From positions 1 through 45,796 of the forward strand of contig PLYN01000044.1 in NCBI GenBank assembly GCA_003151815.1: a stretch of DNA of 45,796 bases, given 5' to 3'. The translations under genes and the position numbers were made by a program. The notes beneath the pieces were generated by a model, which was given only the letters and a program-made list of their open reading frames with translations, was not told the origin of the DNA and did no database searches. Position 1 is the stretch's first letter. Each line of letters starts with the position of its first letter. The DNA comes from Bacteroidota bacterium. GTDB taxonomy: Bacteria; Bacteroidota; Bacteroidia; 2-12-FULL-35-15. Below are positions 36,490 through 45,376 of this stretch, piece by piece.

Positions 36490-37386
36490 TTATATTTTTA
36501 TTTTTTGACCATTACGCAAAGTTACTGTGCGTTTCAATCTGTTTTTTTTGCAAAGAACTTGTGTTGTAGTACCATATTTTCTTGCAATAGCAGACAATGT
36601 ATCACCTTTTTTAACAACATGAAATCTATTTTTCCCTTTTGATTTTTTACCTAATTTCTTCGCTTCAGAAATATAACTAAATGTTTTTTTGTTTAAGGTG
36701 AGCGCATTTGAAATTAATCTATGTTCATCAAATGAAATAATAGAATTGGGATTAATCGGCTGCCCCATATAACGTACTTCAAAGTGCAGATGACTTCCAC
36801 GTGAGTGACCTGTATTGCCACCTAATCCAACAATATCTCCGGCAAAAACATTTTGACCCACTTCCACGTTTGTCTTTGAAAGATGGGCATAAAATGTTTC
36901 CAATCCGTTGTTATGGCGTATCACCACCACATTACCGTATGATTGGCTGTTCTTAACAATGCGAACCTTCCCGTCAAATGCAGCGCCAACATAATCACCG
37001 GTCTCTAAATCAATATCTATTCCATAATGAAAACGTCGTCTGCGAGGTCCGAAATTAGAAGTTACATCCCCTAAAAAAGGATGTACATACCCACAACTAT
37101 TCTCTGAACAAAGCGGGATAGTTGCCGTTCCATTTAACAGAGAAATATCAAAACGATAGGGATGTATATTCAACGTGTCCCAACTGCCATATAAACCATC
37201 TGAAGGCAATGAAATAAGAGAATCATTATAATCCGCCAATTCTTCTTCATCAATAGAAAAGGGAATTGTGTCGGACACACAGATGGTTTCTGTACTAGTT
37301 ATAGTAGAAATTATTTTTCTATCCCCACCGGCAAAAGCCATTGGTAGCAATAAAAAAAGAAGATTAATTAAAATTATATTTCTCAT
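36490..37386 (-). CDS. Secreted M23 peptidase with C-terminal LysM domain
   Basis: The 298-residue protein has a signal peptide (MRNIILINLLFLLLPMAFAG). The M23 domain (about 101-220) has H120 and D124 (HYGIDID), H168 (YAHLS), and H199/H201 in SHLHFEVRY, so all metal and catalytic positions are present. A LysM domain follows at 254-298 (FHVVKKGDTLSAIARKYGTTTQVLCKKN). The peptidase domain closely resembles that of 28194-30200 (shared SNFG, GIDIDL, AAFDG, GLET.YAHLSK, GLGG.TGHS.GSHLHFEVR), so they are paralogues. A hairpin (37400-37407 with 37416-37423) lies in its 5' UTR. Probably acts on cell-wall peptidoglycan. Confidence 0.93.
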   Translation of the reverse strand: MRNIILINLLFLLLPMAFAGGDRKIISTITSTETICVSDTIPFSIDEEELADYNDSLISLPSDGLYGSWDTLNIHPYRFDISLLNGTATIPLCSENSCGYVHPFLGDVTSNFGPRRRRFHYGIDIDLETGDYVGAAFDGKVRIVKNSQSYGNVVVIRHNNGLETFYAHLSKTNVEVGQNVFAGDIVGLGGNTGHSRGSHLHFEVRYMGQPINPNSIISFDEHRLISNALTLNKKTFSYISEAKKLGKKSKGKNRFHVVKKGDTLSAIARKYGTTTQVLCKKNRLKRTVTLRNGQKIKI

Positions 37387-37580
37387 TTGTTAAATAAAAA
37401 AATGTATCCTCACGAATACATTTAAAATTAAAGTAGGCAAAGATGTAAAAAAAAATCTAAAATCCTATTCATAAAAAAAGTTAATTAAACTATTTTTTGC
37501 ACATTTAATTGTTGAAACAAAATAAATATGTTGACAAAAAAAATTCTCAATTTAAAATCCTAAAAAATAATAAGGAGTAG

Positions 37581-37588
37581 TATCTTTG
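37581..37588 (+). promoter_or_regulatory. Probable -7 element of the cyclophilin gene
   Basis: TATCTTTG matches TAnnTTTG, 23 bases before the ATG. No good -33 element. Confidence 0.5.
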
Positions 37589-37611
37589 CAAACTAAATTA
37601 AAATAAATAAA

Positions 37612-38058
37612 ATGAAAACAGCAGAAATAGTAACAGCGAAAGGCACAATGAAAGTGGAGTTTTATGAAAAAGATGCTCCGGGGACAGTAAAAAACTTTTG
37701 TGACCTTGCAAATAAAGGTTTCTACAACGGATTGACATTTCACCGCGTGATTCCGGGCTTTGTTTTACAAGGTGGTTGTCCCAAAGGTACGGGCTCTGGT
37801 GGTCCGGGATATAACATTAAATGCGAATTAAAAGGAGGGAATCAATATCACGACAAAGGTGTTCTTTCTATGGCACATGCCGGGCGTGATACAGGTGGTT
37901 CGCAATTTTTTATTGTTATGAGCCGTAATCAAACAGCTCACTTAGATGGTGCACATACTTGCTTTGGAATGGTTGTAGAAGGTCTTCCAATTATTGATCA
38001 AATAAGTCAAGGAGATGTGATTGAAAAAATCATTATTCATGATTCTTCAAATGGATAA
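37612..38058 (+). CDS. Cyclophilin-type peptidyl-prolyl cis-trans isomerase
   Basis: The 148-residue single-domain cyclophilin has the active-site motif [22 protein letters not shown] (catalytic Arg in FHRVI), then [21 protein letters not shown] and [15 protein letters not shown]. It has no signal peptide, so it is cytosolic. It speeds proline isomerisation during protein folding. Bacterial names would be PpiB-like; I leave the symbol empty because Bacteroidota have several such genes. Confidence 0.95.
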   Translation: MKTAEIVTAKGTMKVEFYEKDAPGTVKNFCDLANKGFYNGLTFHRVIPGFVLQGGCPKGTGSGGPGYNIKCELKGGNQYHDKGVLSMAHAGRDTGGSQFFIVMSRNQTAHLDGAHTCFGMVVEGLPIIDQISQGDVIEKIIIHDSSNG

Positions 38059-38127
38059 TTAATGGGCGATAGCAATAGTATTATTGCTTCAAATTCGCAA
38101 CCTGGCACTGATGCTATCGCTATCCAT
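38051..38127. other. Stem-loop after the cyclophilin gene
   Basis: GCGATAGCA (38066-38074) pairs perfectly with TGCTATCGC (38112-38120). An outer ATGGATA (38051-38057) pairs with TATCCAT (38121-38127). The outer arm uses the last codons of the cyclophilin gene. No U run follows, so it is a repeat or 3'-end structure rather than a clear terminator. Confidence 0.55.
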
Positions 38128-38160
38128 TTATTGTAAACATGACCGGAAAATAAATCTGAG

Positions 38161-38286
38161 TCACATTATCATATCTTCACTATCATCGTATTCTACATCA
38201 TAAGGAGAAGCCAAAAATCCCAGCCCTGCAATGAATAAAATTACAAATAATGTAATCGGATTAAACAAAATTTCTAAAGTTTCCAT
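38161..38286 (-). CDS. Possible 41-residue single-helix membrane protein
   Basis: The ORF has ATG 38286 and TGA at 38161. It encodes METLEILFNPITLFVILFIAGLG followed by an acidic tail (DVEYDDSEDM), a plausible single membrane helix with a charged cytosolic or periplasmic end. It occupies an otherwise empty 280-base gap. No family is known to me; coding status is uncertain. Confidence 0.4.
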   Translation of the reverse strand: METLEILFNPITLFVILFIAGLGFLASPYDVEYDDSEDMIM

Positions 38287-38338
38287 TTTTTATACAAAGG
38301 TTATGCTTTGAATTTATGGAATTATAAAGATAATGTTA

Positions 38339-38920
38339 TCAAATTTTAATTTGCAGATTAACAAATTGTTTTAGTTCAGGAAAAAAAAGCTTGAATTCAT
38401 TTTCAAACAAAGGGTAGTATTCTTTTAAATCGAGTATTGCGTGCTCCATATTTGATTGGAATCTTGCCCTTCTGGCCATTCCATTCAATACTTGTTCAAT
38501 CCCATCCAATTTCGAATAGGCAAAAAGTATATTGTGTTGCAGCATATATTTTGTAAAGAGTACTGATTTTTCAGGCAATACGGAATGATTGTTCAATATA
38601 ATTTTATAAATATTTTGAGTAAAATCATTTAAACTAATATCAGAATAAAGGTTCCAATTAATTGCTAAATAGTGATCATAATAAATATCTACAATTACAC
38701 TTGCATATTTTTTATATTTCTCGCGTAAGCGTTTCTTGCTTTGCTCCACAATGGGATGCGAATCGGTAAATGAATCTATTTTACGATGCAACAATATTCC
38801 TTTTTGAATTTCAGGCGTAAATTTATTGAAGGCATTTCCTTTCACCGAATCAGCAATAAAATTTCCGATGATGAGACCTTCTGAGTCGCCTGCGAGGTAT
38901 AGGTGGGATAAGAAATTCAT
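38339..38920 (-). CDS. Acyl carrier protein phosphodiesterase (AcpH-like)
   Basis: The protein has 193 residues from ATG 38920 (MNFLSHLYLAG, the family N-terminus; the ATG at 38932 adds four residues). Motifs are LIIGNFIADSVKGN, then ILLHRKIDSFTDSHPIV and VDIYYDHYLAINW, giving His/Asp ligands of an HD-like metal site. AcpH removes the 4'-phosphopantetheine from acyl carrier protein. In Bacteroidota the family (DUF479) is widespread and the activity is assumed from E. coli. Confidence 0.9.
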   Translation of the reverse strand: MNFLSHLYLAGDSEGLIIGNFIADSVKGNAFNKFTPEIQKGILLHRKIDSFTDSHPIVEQSKKRLREKYKKYASVIVDIYYDHYLAINWNLYSDISLNDFTQNIYKIILNNHSVLPEKSVLFTKYMLQHNILFAYSKLDGIEQVLNGMARRARFQSNMEHAILDLKEYYPLFENEFKLFFPELKQFVNLQIKI

Positions 38921-38976
38921 TTGAAAAATCAAGTGGTTGTTCTGGTCATTGTTATTATCCTATAATCTTTCGCACG

Positions 38977-39031
38977 TTCTCGACTCCGCTCGAACTGACT
39001 CGTGTGCTGTCATTTCGAGCGAAGTCGAGAA
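38977..39031. repeat. REP-like dyad, 23-bp arms
   Basis: Arms 38977-38999 ('ttctcgactccgctcgaact...') and 39009-39031 are reverse complements at 21 of 23 positions. A further half-copy 'actcgaaatgacagcg' starts near 39109. Nearly the same arms occur at 43849-43904. Confidence 0.85.
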
Positions 39032-39125
39032 AGCGAGACGGCTTTGAATGGTATATTTACTTTGTTATACAAACCCCCGTTCACGATTGTCTGCTTCAAC
39101 GCAGACTACTCGAAATGACAGCGCA

Positions 39126-39893
39126 TTACAGCTCTTTCGCTTTATTCCAATATACATCCATTTCAGCCAAGGTCATATCACTTAATTGTTTACCCGATTT
39201 AGCTGCTTCGCTCTCTAAATATTGAAAACGTTTTATAAATTTTTTGTTCGTTTTTTCTAAAGCATCTTCCGGATTAATTTCTAAGAAACGAGCGTAATTA
39301 ATTAATGAAAACAGTACATCACCAAACTCTCCTTCCATTTTTTCTTTAGATGCTTTTGTATCAACTTCATGTTTAAATTCTGCCATCTCCTCCTCTACTT
39401 TCCCCCATACCTGTTCAGAGTTATCCCAATCAAAGCCAACAGCACGCGCCTTTTCCTGAATACGGGAAGCTTTAACCAGCGATGGTAATGAAGTTGGAAC
39501 ACCCCCTAAAACTGATTTATTTCCCTCTTTTAATTTTAACTTCTCCCAATTTTCTTTTACCTGTTGTTCATTTTCTACAACTACATCACCGTAAATATGG
39601 GGGTGGCGATGAATTAATTTTTCGCAAAGCGAATTGATGACATCGGCAATGTCGAAGTTGCCTGTTTCTGAAGCAATACGGGCATAAAACACAATGTGTA
39701 AAAGAACATCACCCAATTCCTTTTTAATATTCACCATATCTTTTTCAATAATGGCATCAGCAAGTTCATACGTTTCTTCAATTGTTAAATGACGTAAACT
39801 TTCAATAGTTTGCTTTTTATCCCAAGGACATTTTTCGCGCAATTCATCCATTATTATTAATAACCGCTCAAATGCTTTTAATTTTTCCTGCAT
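39126..39893 (-). CDS. mazG: Nucleoside triphosphate pyrophosphohydrolase MazG
   Basis: The 255-residue protein has two MazG domains. The first carries the metal-binding E40xxE43...E59xxD62 pattern (LTIEETYELADAI then KKELGDVLLHIVFYARIA) after CPWDKKQTIESLRHL. The second repeats it (KVEEEMAEFKHEV...EGEFGDVLFSLINYARFL). MazG hydrolyses (d)NTPs to monophosphates and pyrophosphate, cleaning the nucleotide pool and affecting ppGpp levels. No mazEF pair is nearby. Confidence 0.96.
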   Translation of the reverse strand: MQEKLKAFERLLIIMDELREKCPWDKKQTIESLRHLTIEETYELADAIIEKDMVNIKKELGDVLLHIVFYARIASETGNFDIADVINSLCEKLIHRHPHIYGDVVVENEQQVKENWEKLKLKEGNKSVLGGVPTSLPSLVKASRIQEKARAVGFDWDNSEQVWGKVEEEMAEFKHEVDTKASKEKMEGEFGDVLFSLINYARFLEINPEDALEKTNKKFIKRFQYLESEAAKSGKQLSDMTLAEMDVYWNKAKEL

Positions 39894-40001
39894 ATCTTTT
39901 GTTTTAAAATCAGTTTCGAATTTACGAATTAAACTGCCGGATTTATGATTTTTTTGTGAATTCCTTATTCAAGCAATTGTGTTCAAAGCCAATAATTTTA
40001 A

Positions 40002-40009
40002 TAAATTTG
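40002..40009 (+). promoter_or_regulatory. Probable -7 element of the PagL-like gene
   Basis: TAAATTTG matches TAnnTTTG, 25 bases before the ATG. TTG at 39977-39979 is the best -33 candidate, with a 22-base spacer. Confidence 0.45.
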
Positions 40010-40034
40010 TAATATTGCTCACATTAATTTTATA

Positions 40035-41144
40035 ATGCATAGAATAAAGAAGTGTTTCGTTGTCATTAAAATAATAGTTTTTCTATTATCGCCCGTTTTG
40101 TTGAAAGGACAAAACTCACCTAAAGATGATTTTACATTATCTGCACAAGCGCATGTAGGATATATCATTGCCCATCGGAACGATATGGCGAATTTAATAA
40201 AAGGTCATATTTACGGTGTTGAATTAAATTATATTTTTCGCACCAATGGCTGTAAAACATGGCATAAATATTACAAGTATCCTGAATTAGGAGTTTGTTT
40301 TTTACATTTATACTTGGCCAACCCTCAACAATTGGGTAATTTAGAAGCATTGTATCCCTATACCAATATTCGTTTAAATAAATTATCAAAAAAAACCAGT
40401 TTTAATTTACGATTAGCAACCGGTCTTTCATATATATCAAAACCATTCGATAGAATTACGAATCATCAAAATGTAGCAATAGGTTCTCATGTAAATGCTT
40501 TTGTAAATTTGCGACTAAGCGCATCAAGAATGATTTCAGACGCTTGGCGATTAGATGCAGGTGTTGGATTATCGCATGCATCTAACGGAGCATATTCTAC
40601 TCCCAATTTAGGTCTGAATATGGCAACTGTTAATCTCGGAATTGGATATGTGTTTGGTAATAAAAAATGTACTTACATAGAAGATACTATCACTCCTCAT
40701 GTAAAAAAATGGCAACCTTCACTTATTGGAGTTTTTGGATCAAAACAATTAGAAACCCCCGGAGGGAAAGAATATTTAGCTTATTCGTTACAAGCAAATA
40801 TGTTAAGAGGATTAAATTATAAAAATAGTTTGGGTGGAGGTTTGGAAATTTTTTATAATAATTCAACAATACAAAGATGGGCAGATGATGGAATTTATAC
40901 TGCTAAATTTTCTAACATTGTTCAGGCTGGCGCAAAAATTTGTTACGCATATAATTTTTATAACCTTTCATTACCGGTTGAGTTCGGTGTTTATTTTTAT
41001 AAAAAACAACCTGTAAATGGAATGATTTTTAATCGTATTGGCTTTAGATACAAAGTCACCAAACATATAATTGCTAACGTTACCTTGCTAACCCATTTTG
41101 CAAAAGCCGATTATTTTGAATGGGGATTGGGATATCAGTTTTAA
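40035..41144 (+). CDS. PagL-like lipid A deacylase (acyloxyacyl hydrolase family)
   Basis: The 369-residue outer-membrane barrel protein has a signal peptide (cleavage near GQNS, residue 25). Residues 178-200 hold the PagL-type active-site motif GLSHASNGAYSTPNLGLN, with H181 and S183 as the catalytic pair (H-x-S-N-G). PagL removes the 3-O-acyl chain of lipid A. The extra C-terminal ~150 residues are further beta-strands ending EWGLGYQF with the C-terminal Phe typical of outer-membrane proteins. Bacteroidota members are longer than the ~150-residue Pseudomonas enzyme. Confidence 0.88.
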   Translation: MHRIKKCFVVIKIIVFLLSPVLLKGQNSPKDDFTLSAQAHVGYIIAHRNDMANLIKGHIYGVELNYIFRTNGCKTWHKYYKYPELGVCFLHLYLANPQQLGNLEALYPYTNIRLNKLSKKTSFNLRLATGLSYISKPFDRITNHQNVAIGSHVNAFVNLRLSASRMISDAWRLDAGVGLSHASNGAYSTPNLGLNMATVNLGIGYVFGNKKCTYIEDTITPHVKKWQPSLIGVFGSKQLETPGGKEYLAYSLQANMLRGLNYKNSLGGGLEIFYNNSTIQRWADDGIYTAKFSNIVQAGAKICYAYNFYNLSLPVEFGVYFYKKQPVNGMIFNRIGFRYKVTKHIIANVTLLTHFAKADYFEWGLGYQF

Positions 41145-41226
41145 CCATTTGGTTTAAAGTTCAAAGTTGAAAAGTTCAAAGTAATTAGTATTTAGGGATT
41201 AGAATTTAGTATTTAAATTTATCAAA

Positions 41227-41970
41227 TTGAAAAAGAGAAATCATATCAATAAAACAATTGCTATCTTGATGGCTATCATACTTTTCAATGCTTGTAAAGA
41301 GGAAAATATGTGTGATTGCATCAAACGTACGGGACCTATTTTAACTCAAAAAAGAGAAGTAAATGGTTTTGATAAAATATTTGTTTATGACAACTTAAAT
41401 GTATTTATAACTCAAGATTCGGTATTTGAAGTTACTGTTGAAGCAGGTAAAAATATACGTGGAATGATCACAACAGAAGTAAGTGACGGCACTTTAACAA
41501 TAAAAAATAATAACCGTTGCAATTGGACTCGCAGTTATCATGAGCCATTTAATGTTTATATTAAAATGCCAATAATAAAATATATAACATCGAATGGTAC
41601 AGGAAAGATAACCAGCTTAAATACCATCACTACAGACTCTCTTGATGCAGAAACTCAAAATTCAGGAAATATCGAATTAACGATAAACAATACGAAAATC
41701 ACTACTCATATTTTTGGTGCCGGTGATATGATATTACACGGCAATACAAATGAACACGCTTGCGACATTGGTGGAACTGCATTTTTAAAATGCCAGGATT
41801 TACAAACTAAATATACATGGCTTCACTCATTTACTACCGGACTTTGTTATGTTTCTGCCAGCAATTTGTTACAATGTAAAATAGATTATTTAGGTGATGT
41901 GTATTGTTCCGGAAATCCAAAAACGATTGATAAGATAAGAAATGGAACCGGACAACTATATTTGAATTAA
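41227..41970 (+). CDS. GIN-domain (DUF2807) lipoprotein
   Basis: The 247-residue protein has a signal segment and candidate lipidation Cys23 (IILFNAC). The start is TTG 41227, because the first ATG (residue 15) would lie inside the hydrophobic signal core. The body is an adhesin-like beta-helix of the DUF2807 'head GIN' type: VNGFDKIFVYDNLNVFIT, then VEAGKNIRGMITTEVSDGTLTIKN and IKYITSNGTGKITSL. The usual role of these domains is unknown. The LTA-synthase-like gene follows after 2 bases, so the pair is an operon. Confidence 0.88.
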   Translation: MKKRNHINKTIAILMAIILFNACKEENMCDCIKRTGPILTQKREVNGFDKIFVYDNLNVFITQDSVFEVTVEAGKNIRGMITTEVSDGTLTIKNNNRCNWTRSYHEPFNVYIKMPIIKYITSNGTGKITSLNTITTDSLDAETQNSGNIELTINNTKITTHIFGAGDMILHGNTNEHACDIGGTAFLKCQDLQTKYTWLHSFTTGLCYVSASNLLQCKIDYLGDVYCSGNPKTIDKIRNGTGQLYLN

Positions 41971-41972
41971 AA

Positions 41973-43838
41973 ATGAAAACAAAGTTAAGCGCCATTAGAA
42001 TACATTTTTTGGGAAGGCTCATTATTTTTTGGCTGTTATTTTTTGCATTTTACAGATTGGTATTCATCATTTACCATCACACAAAAATCCCTGATGGACA
42101 GCATTCAGAAACAGGCTTAAGTTTTTTCTATGGCTTGCGTTTAGATTTATCTACCGCTTGTGCAGCAGCTACTATACCTTTTATTCTATGGTCGTTTCAA
42201 CAATTTAATAAAAAAAAACTGTTTCATACCATTAATCTTGTTTTTAACATCGCATGTATTGCAATAATAACATTATTAAATATTGCAAACTTAAAAATGT
42301 ATGGCGAATGGGGAACCCCATTAAGTGCACGAGCTTTTAGCTATTTATTATATCCAAAAGAAGTCCTTACCTTTATTTCATTATGGTCGGTTTTACTTTT
42401 ATTAACAGTTACCGGTGTTTTTATTTATATAGGAATAAAAGCGTATCGCAGATTTGTAATTGACTTCTCCTACCCTATTGAAAATAAAAAAATAAAAATT
42501 GCTTCAATTATAATTATACCCATTTTACTGGTAATTGGCTACAGAGGAGGACTACAGCTTGCTCCAATAAATGAGAGTGCTGCGTACTATTCCAATTTGC
42601 AAATAAACAATCACATTGCTACAAATAATATTTGGTATTTAGCGCATAGCATTGTGGATGCAAATGACACTAAAAATCCATATCAATTTATGGATGCTAA
42701 AAAAGCAAAAAGCATTACCTCAGATTTATTTTCTACCACATCCAACAAAACACAAATCATTACAAAAAACATCAGACCGAATATTGTAATTATTGTTCTT
42801 GAAAGCTGGACTGCCGATATCATAAAAAAATTAGGAGGTGAAAATGATGTTACTCCTCATTTTAATGATTTATGTAAAGATGGTTTGTTATTTTCGCAAA
42901 TGTATAGCAGCGGATTCCGGACTGAACAAGGGCTGGTGTCTATTCTAAGTGGCTTTCCGGCACAGCCCAATAATTCAATAATGACCACTCCAAGTAAAGC
43001 GGAACAATTACCCTCACTTAATATTGAGCTCGGAAAACAAGGTTATCAATCTTCCTTTTATTATGGCGGAGAAGTTGAATTTGCAAATATGAAATCATAT
43101 CTTTTGAACTCTCATTTCGAAAAGATTATTGACAAAAACAATTTCGAAAATAACCAGTTGAATAGCAAATGGGGCGCACACGATGAATACGTCCTTAAAA
43201 AACAGCTTGATGGAATGAAGGAGGAAAAACAACCATTCTTTTCTGTTGTTTTAACATTAAGTACACACGAACCTTTTGAGGTAACAATGCAAACCCCTTT
43301 CAATGGAAGCGAAGAGCAAGAGCGATTTAAAAAAGCAGCATATTATACCGATTATTGCCTGTTCAATTATTTCAATGAAGCGAAGAAACAACCTTGGTAC
43401 AATAACACATTATATATTTTGGTTGCAGATCATGGTCACCATTTACCAAAAAACAGAAACATGGATTTTCCTGAAGGTCGCAGAATAACAGCAATGATAA
43501 CAGGTGGCGCACTGATTGATAGTTTGAGAGGTAAAACATTTGATAAAATTTGCAATCAAAACGATTTACCTGTTATACTTTTGAGGCAATTGCAATTACC
43601 ATCTGACAATTTTGTTTGGAGTAAAGATATATTTAATGCAGGTGCAAAAGAATTTGCGTATTACTCGAATGAAAATTCTATCGGGTGGATCGCACCGCAA
43701 CAAAACATTGTGTATTCATTCAACTCTCATGGAGTTGAAGAGTTACAACCTAAAACACAAACAAAACTAAATGATACTGTTTTAACGCAAGCAAAAGCAT
43801 ATTTGCAAACCTTGTACAAACAATATTTAGATTATTAG
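41973..43838 (+). CDS. LTA synthase-like membrane sulfatase-fold phosphotransferase
   Basis: The 621-residue protein has five membrane helices in the first ~195 residues, followed by an extracytoplasmic alkaline-phosphatase/sulfatase-fold domain (about 268-600). Probable metal and catalytic residues are E277 (IVLESWT), nucleophile T317 (FRTEQG), H432 (STHEP), and D486/H487 (VADHGHH). This matches LtaS/MdoB/OpgB-type enzymes that transfer phosphoglycerol or phosphoethanolamine to lipids or glycans. Bacteroidota lack lipoteichoic acid, so the acceptor is unknown. It is coupled to the GIN-domain lipoprotein. Confidence 0.92.
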   Translation: MKTKLSAIRIHFLGRLIIFWLLFFAFYRLVFIIYHHTKIPDGQHSETGLSFFYGLRLDLSTACAAATIPFILWSFQQFNKKKLFHTINLVFNIACIAIITLLNIANLKMYGEWGTPLSARAFSYLLYPKEVLTFISLWSVLLLLTVTGVFIYIGIKAYRRFVIDFSYPIENKKIKIASIIIIPILLVIGYRGGLQLAPINESAAYYSNLQINNHIATNNIWYLAHSIVDANDTKNPYQFMDAKKAKSITSDLFSTTSNKTQIITKNIRPNIVIIVLESWTADIIKKLGGENDVTPHFNDLCKDGLLFSQMYSSGFRTEQGLVSILSGFPAQPNNSIMTTPSKAEQLPSLNIELGKQGYQSSFYYGGEVEFANMKSYLLNSHFEKIIDKNNFENNQLNSKWGAHDEYVLKKQLDGMKEEKQPFFSVVLTLSTHEPFEVTMQTPFNGSEEQERFKKAAYYTDYCLFNYFNEAKKQPWYNNTLYILVADHGHHLPKNRNMDFPEGRRITAMITGGALIDSLRGKTFDKICNQNDLPVILLRQLQLPSDNFVWSKDIFNAGAKEFAYYSNENSIGWIAPQQNIVYSFNSHGVEELQPKTQTKLNDTVLTQAKAYLQTLYKQYLDY

Positions 43839-43848
43839 TACTCACTTG

Positions 43849-43904
43849 TTCTCGACTCCGCTCGAACTGACAGCGCTCGGAGTCATTTCGAGCGAAGTCG
43901 AGAA
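43849..43904. repeat. REP-like dyad, 23-bp arms
   Basis: Arms 43849-43871 and 43882-43904 match at 21 of 23 positions and are almost the same as those at 38977-39031; the 10-base centre differs. Confidence 0.85.
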
Positions 43905-43955
43905 AGAGCGGTGGATTACATAAAATTTTTCTAAATAAAATTGAAACATTTACTA

Positions 43956-45302
43956 ATGCAACATTATAAATTTCCCCTATTTCCAATTCTTCTTCTTGCT
44001 TTTTTATTATTTCATAATTTTTGTTTTTCACAAAACAATAAAAATGCAAGCAAATCAGATACAACTGCTGATGATTATTACGGATCCGGTGGCGGCGGTA
44101 TGCATTATGAAGATTACATATACTCTTCCAACATTAAAACAGTTCAATTACACGATGAGAGTTTTGAAATATCCCAACCGCTCATTAATCTTGATTTGCC
44201 GGAAAAATTAAAATTTAGTTTTGACGAATTAGATGCTGATATGAAAAATTATTCTTACACCTTTATTCATTGTAACTCCAATTGGCAGCCATCCGACTTA
44301 ATGCCTGCCGAATATATTGATGGCTTTCAAGACAACCCGATCACTGATTACAAATATTCTTTTAATACTCTTCAAAAATATGTTCATTACAATGTTGTTT
44401 TTCCCAATAGTTCTTCAAGTATTACAAAATCCGGAAATTATATTTTGAAGGTATATCAGGATGGAAATCCTGATAACATTATCATTACGAAACGTTTCAT
44501 GGTTTTTCAAAATAAAATTATGATTCAAGCTAAGGTAAGCCCGCCAAGCGATGTTTCTGTAAGAAATTATAATCAAGAAGTTGATTTTACAATTAATTGC
44601 AACGCCTACGTGATTACAAATCCTTACTCGGATTTGAATGTGATAATAACAAAAAACAACCGTTGGGACAATGCAAAAACTAATTTAAAACCTTTATTTG
44701 TTAAAGATGCAGATCTCATTTATGATTTGAGTCAGGAAAATGTATTTCAGGGAGGCAACGAGTTTCGCAATGTTAATATAAAAAGTATTCGTACTAAATC
44801 TGATCGGATTCCTAAAATTACTACCGACTCATCCATAAATCATGTATACTTGGCTGCAGATGAAAAACGAAGTTTTAAAAAATATGAATTCAATCAGGAT
44901 ATTAATGGGGATTTTCTCGTAAAAATTCAAGAAGGAAATAATAGTGAAATAGAAGCTGATTACTGTTATGTCCATTTTTTCTTACCTTATAATGAACCTT
45001 TAACAGAGGGGAATTTATACATATTTGGTGCTTATAACGGATGGAAATGTAATAGAGAAAACATGTTGCATTACAATGGAAAACGTTTGGGGTACGAGGC
45101 TACCTTATATCTAAAACAAGGGTATTATGACTATGAATATGTATTTTTAAAAGATAACATCACCGCCGCTGATGAAACAATAATTGAAGGAACACATTAC
45201 GAAACCGAAAATAATTATACCATTTATGTTTATCACAAACAACAAGGCACATTTTACGAACAGCTGATTGGAGTGAAACGGATTAATTCAAATGGATATT
45301 AA
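43956..45302 (+). CDS. Type IX secretion system plug protein (DUF5103 family)
   Basis: The protein has 448 residues from ATG 43956, which gives a normal signal peptide (LFPILLLAFLLFHNFCFSQ); the in-frame TTG at 43941 adds five residues. Hallmarks of the DUF5103/Plug family follow: YIYSSNIKTVQLHDESFEIS then PLINLDLPEKLKFSFDELD, YTFIHCNSNWQPSDLMPAEYIDGFQDNPI and FNTLQKYVHYNV. The C-terminal domain resembles the family's second half (FGAYNGWKCNRENMLHYN, YYDYEYVFL). The Plug protein closes the SprA channel of the T9SS (known in Flavobacterium). The SprA gene itself is not in the window. Confidence 0.9.
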   Translation: MQHYKFPLFPILLLAFLLFHNFCFSQNNKNASKSDTTADDYYGSGGGGMHYEDYIYSSNIKTVQLHDESFEISQPLINLDLPEKLKFSFDELDADMKNYSYTFIHCNSNWQPSDLMPAEYIDGFQDNPITDYKYSFNTLQKYVHYNVVFPNSSSSITKSGNYILKVYQDGNPDNIIITKRFMVFQNKIMIQAKVSPPSDVSVRNYNQEVDFTINCNAYVITNPYSDLNVIITKNNRWDNAKTNLKPLFVKDADLIYDLSQENVFQGGNEFRNVNIKSIRTKSDRIPKITTDSSINHVYLAADEKRSFKKYEFNQDINGDFLVKIQEGNNSEIEADYCYVHFFLPYNEPLTEGNLYIFGAYNGWKCNRENMLHYNGKRLGYEATLYLKQGYYDYEYVFLKDNITAADETIIEGTHYETENNYTIYVYHKQQGTFYEQLIGVKRINSNGY

Positions 45303-45328
45303 TATTGTATTCTTACAATTATAAACAC

Positions 45329-45360
45329 AAAAAAACCTTTGCTTTCGCAAAGGTTTTTTT
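45329..45360 (+). terminator. Intrinsic terminator of the plug gene
   Basis: A perfect 14-bp stem (45329-45342 with 45347-45360), loop TTTC, with A and T runs. It is symmetric and could also stop the convergent minus-strand gene. Confidence 0.9.
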
Positions 45361-45376
45361 ATAAACTAACAATTGA

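Noticed and set aside
37400..37423. Riboswitch or thermosensor in the 5' region of the M23/LysM gene at 36490
   Set aside because: Only an 8-bp A/T-rich hairpin is present, with no expression platform or conserved aptamer features.
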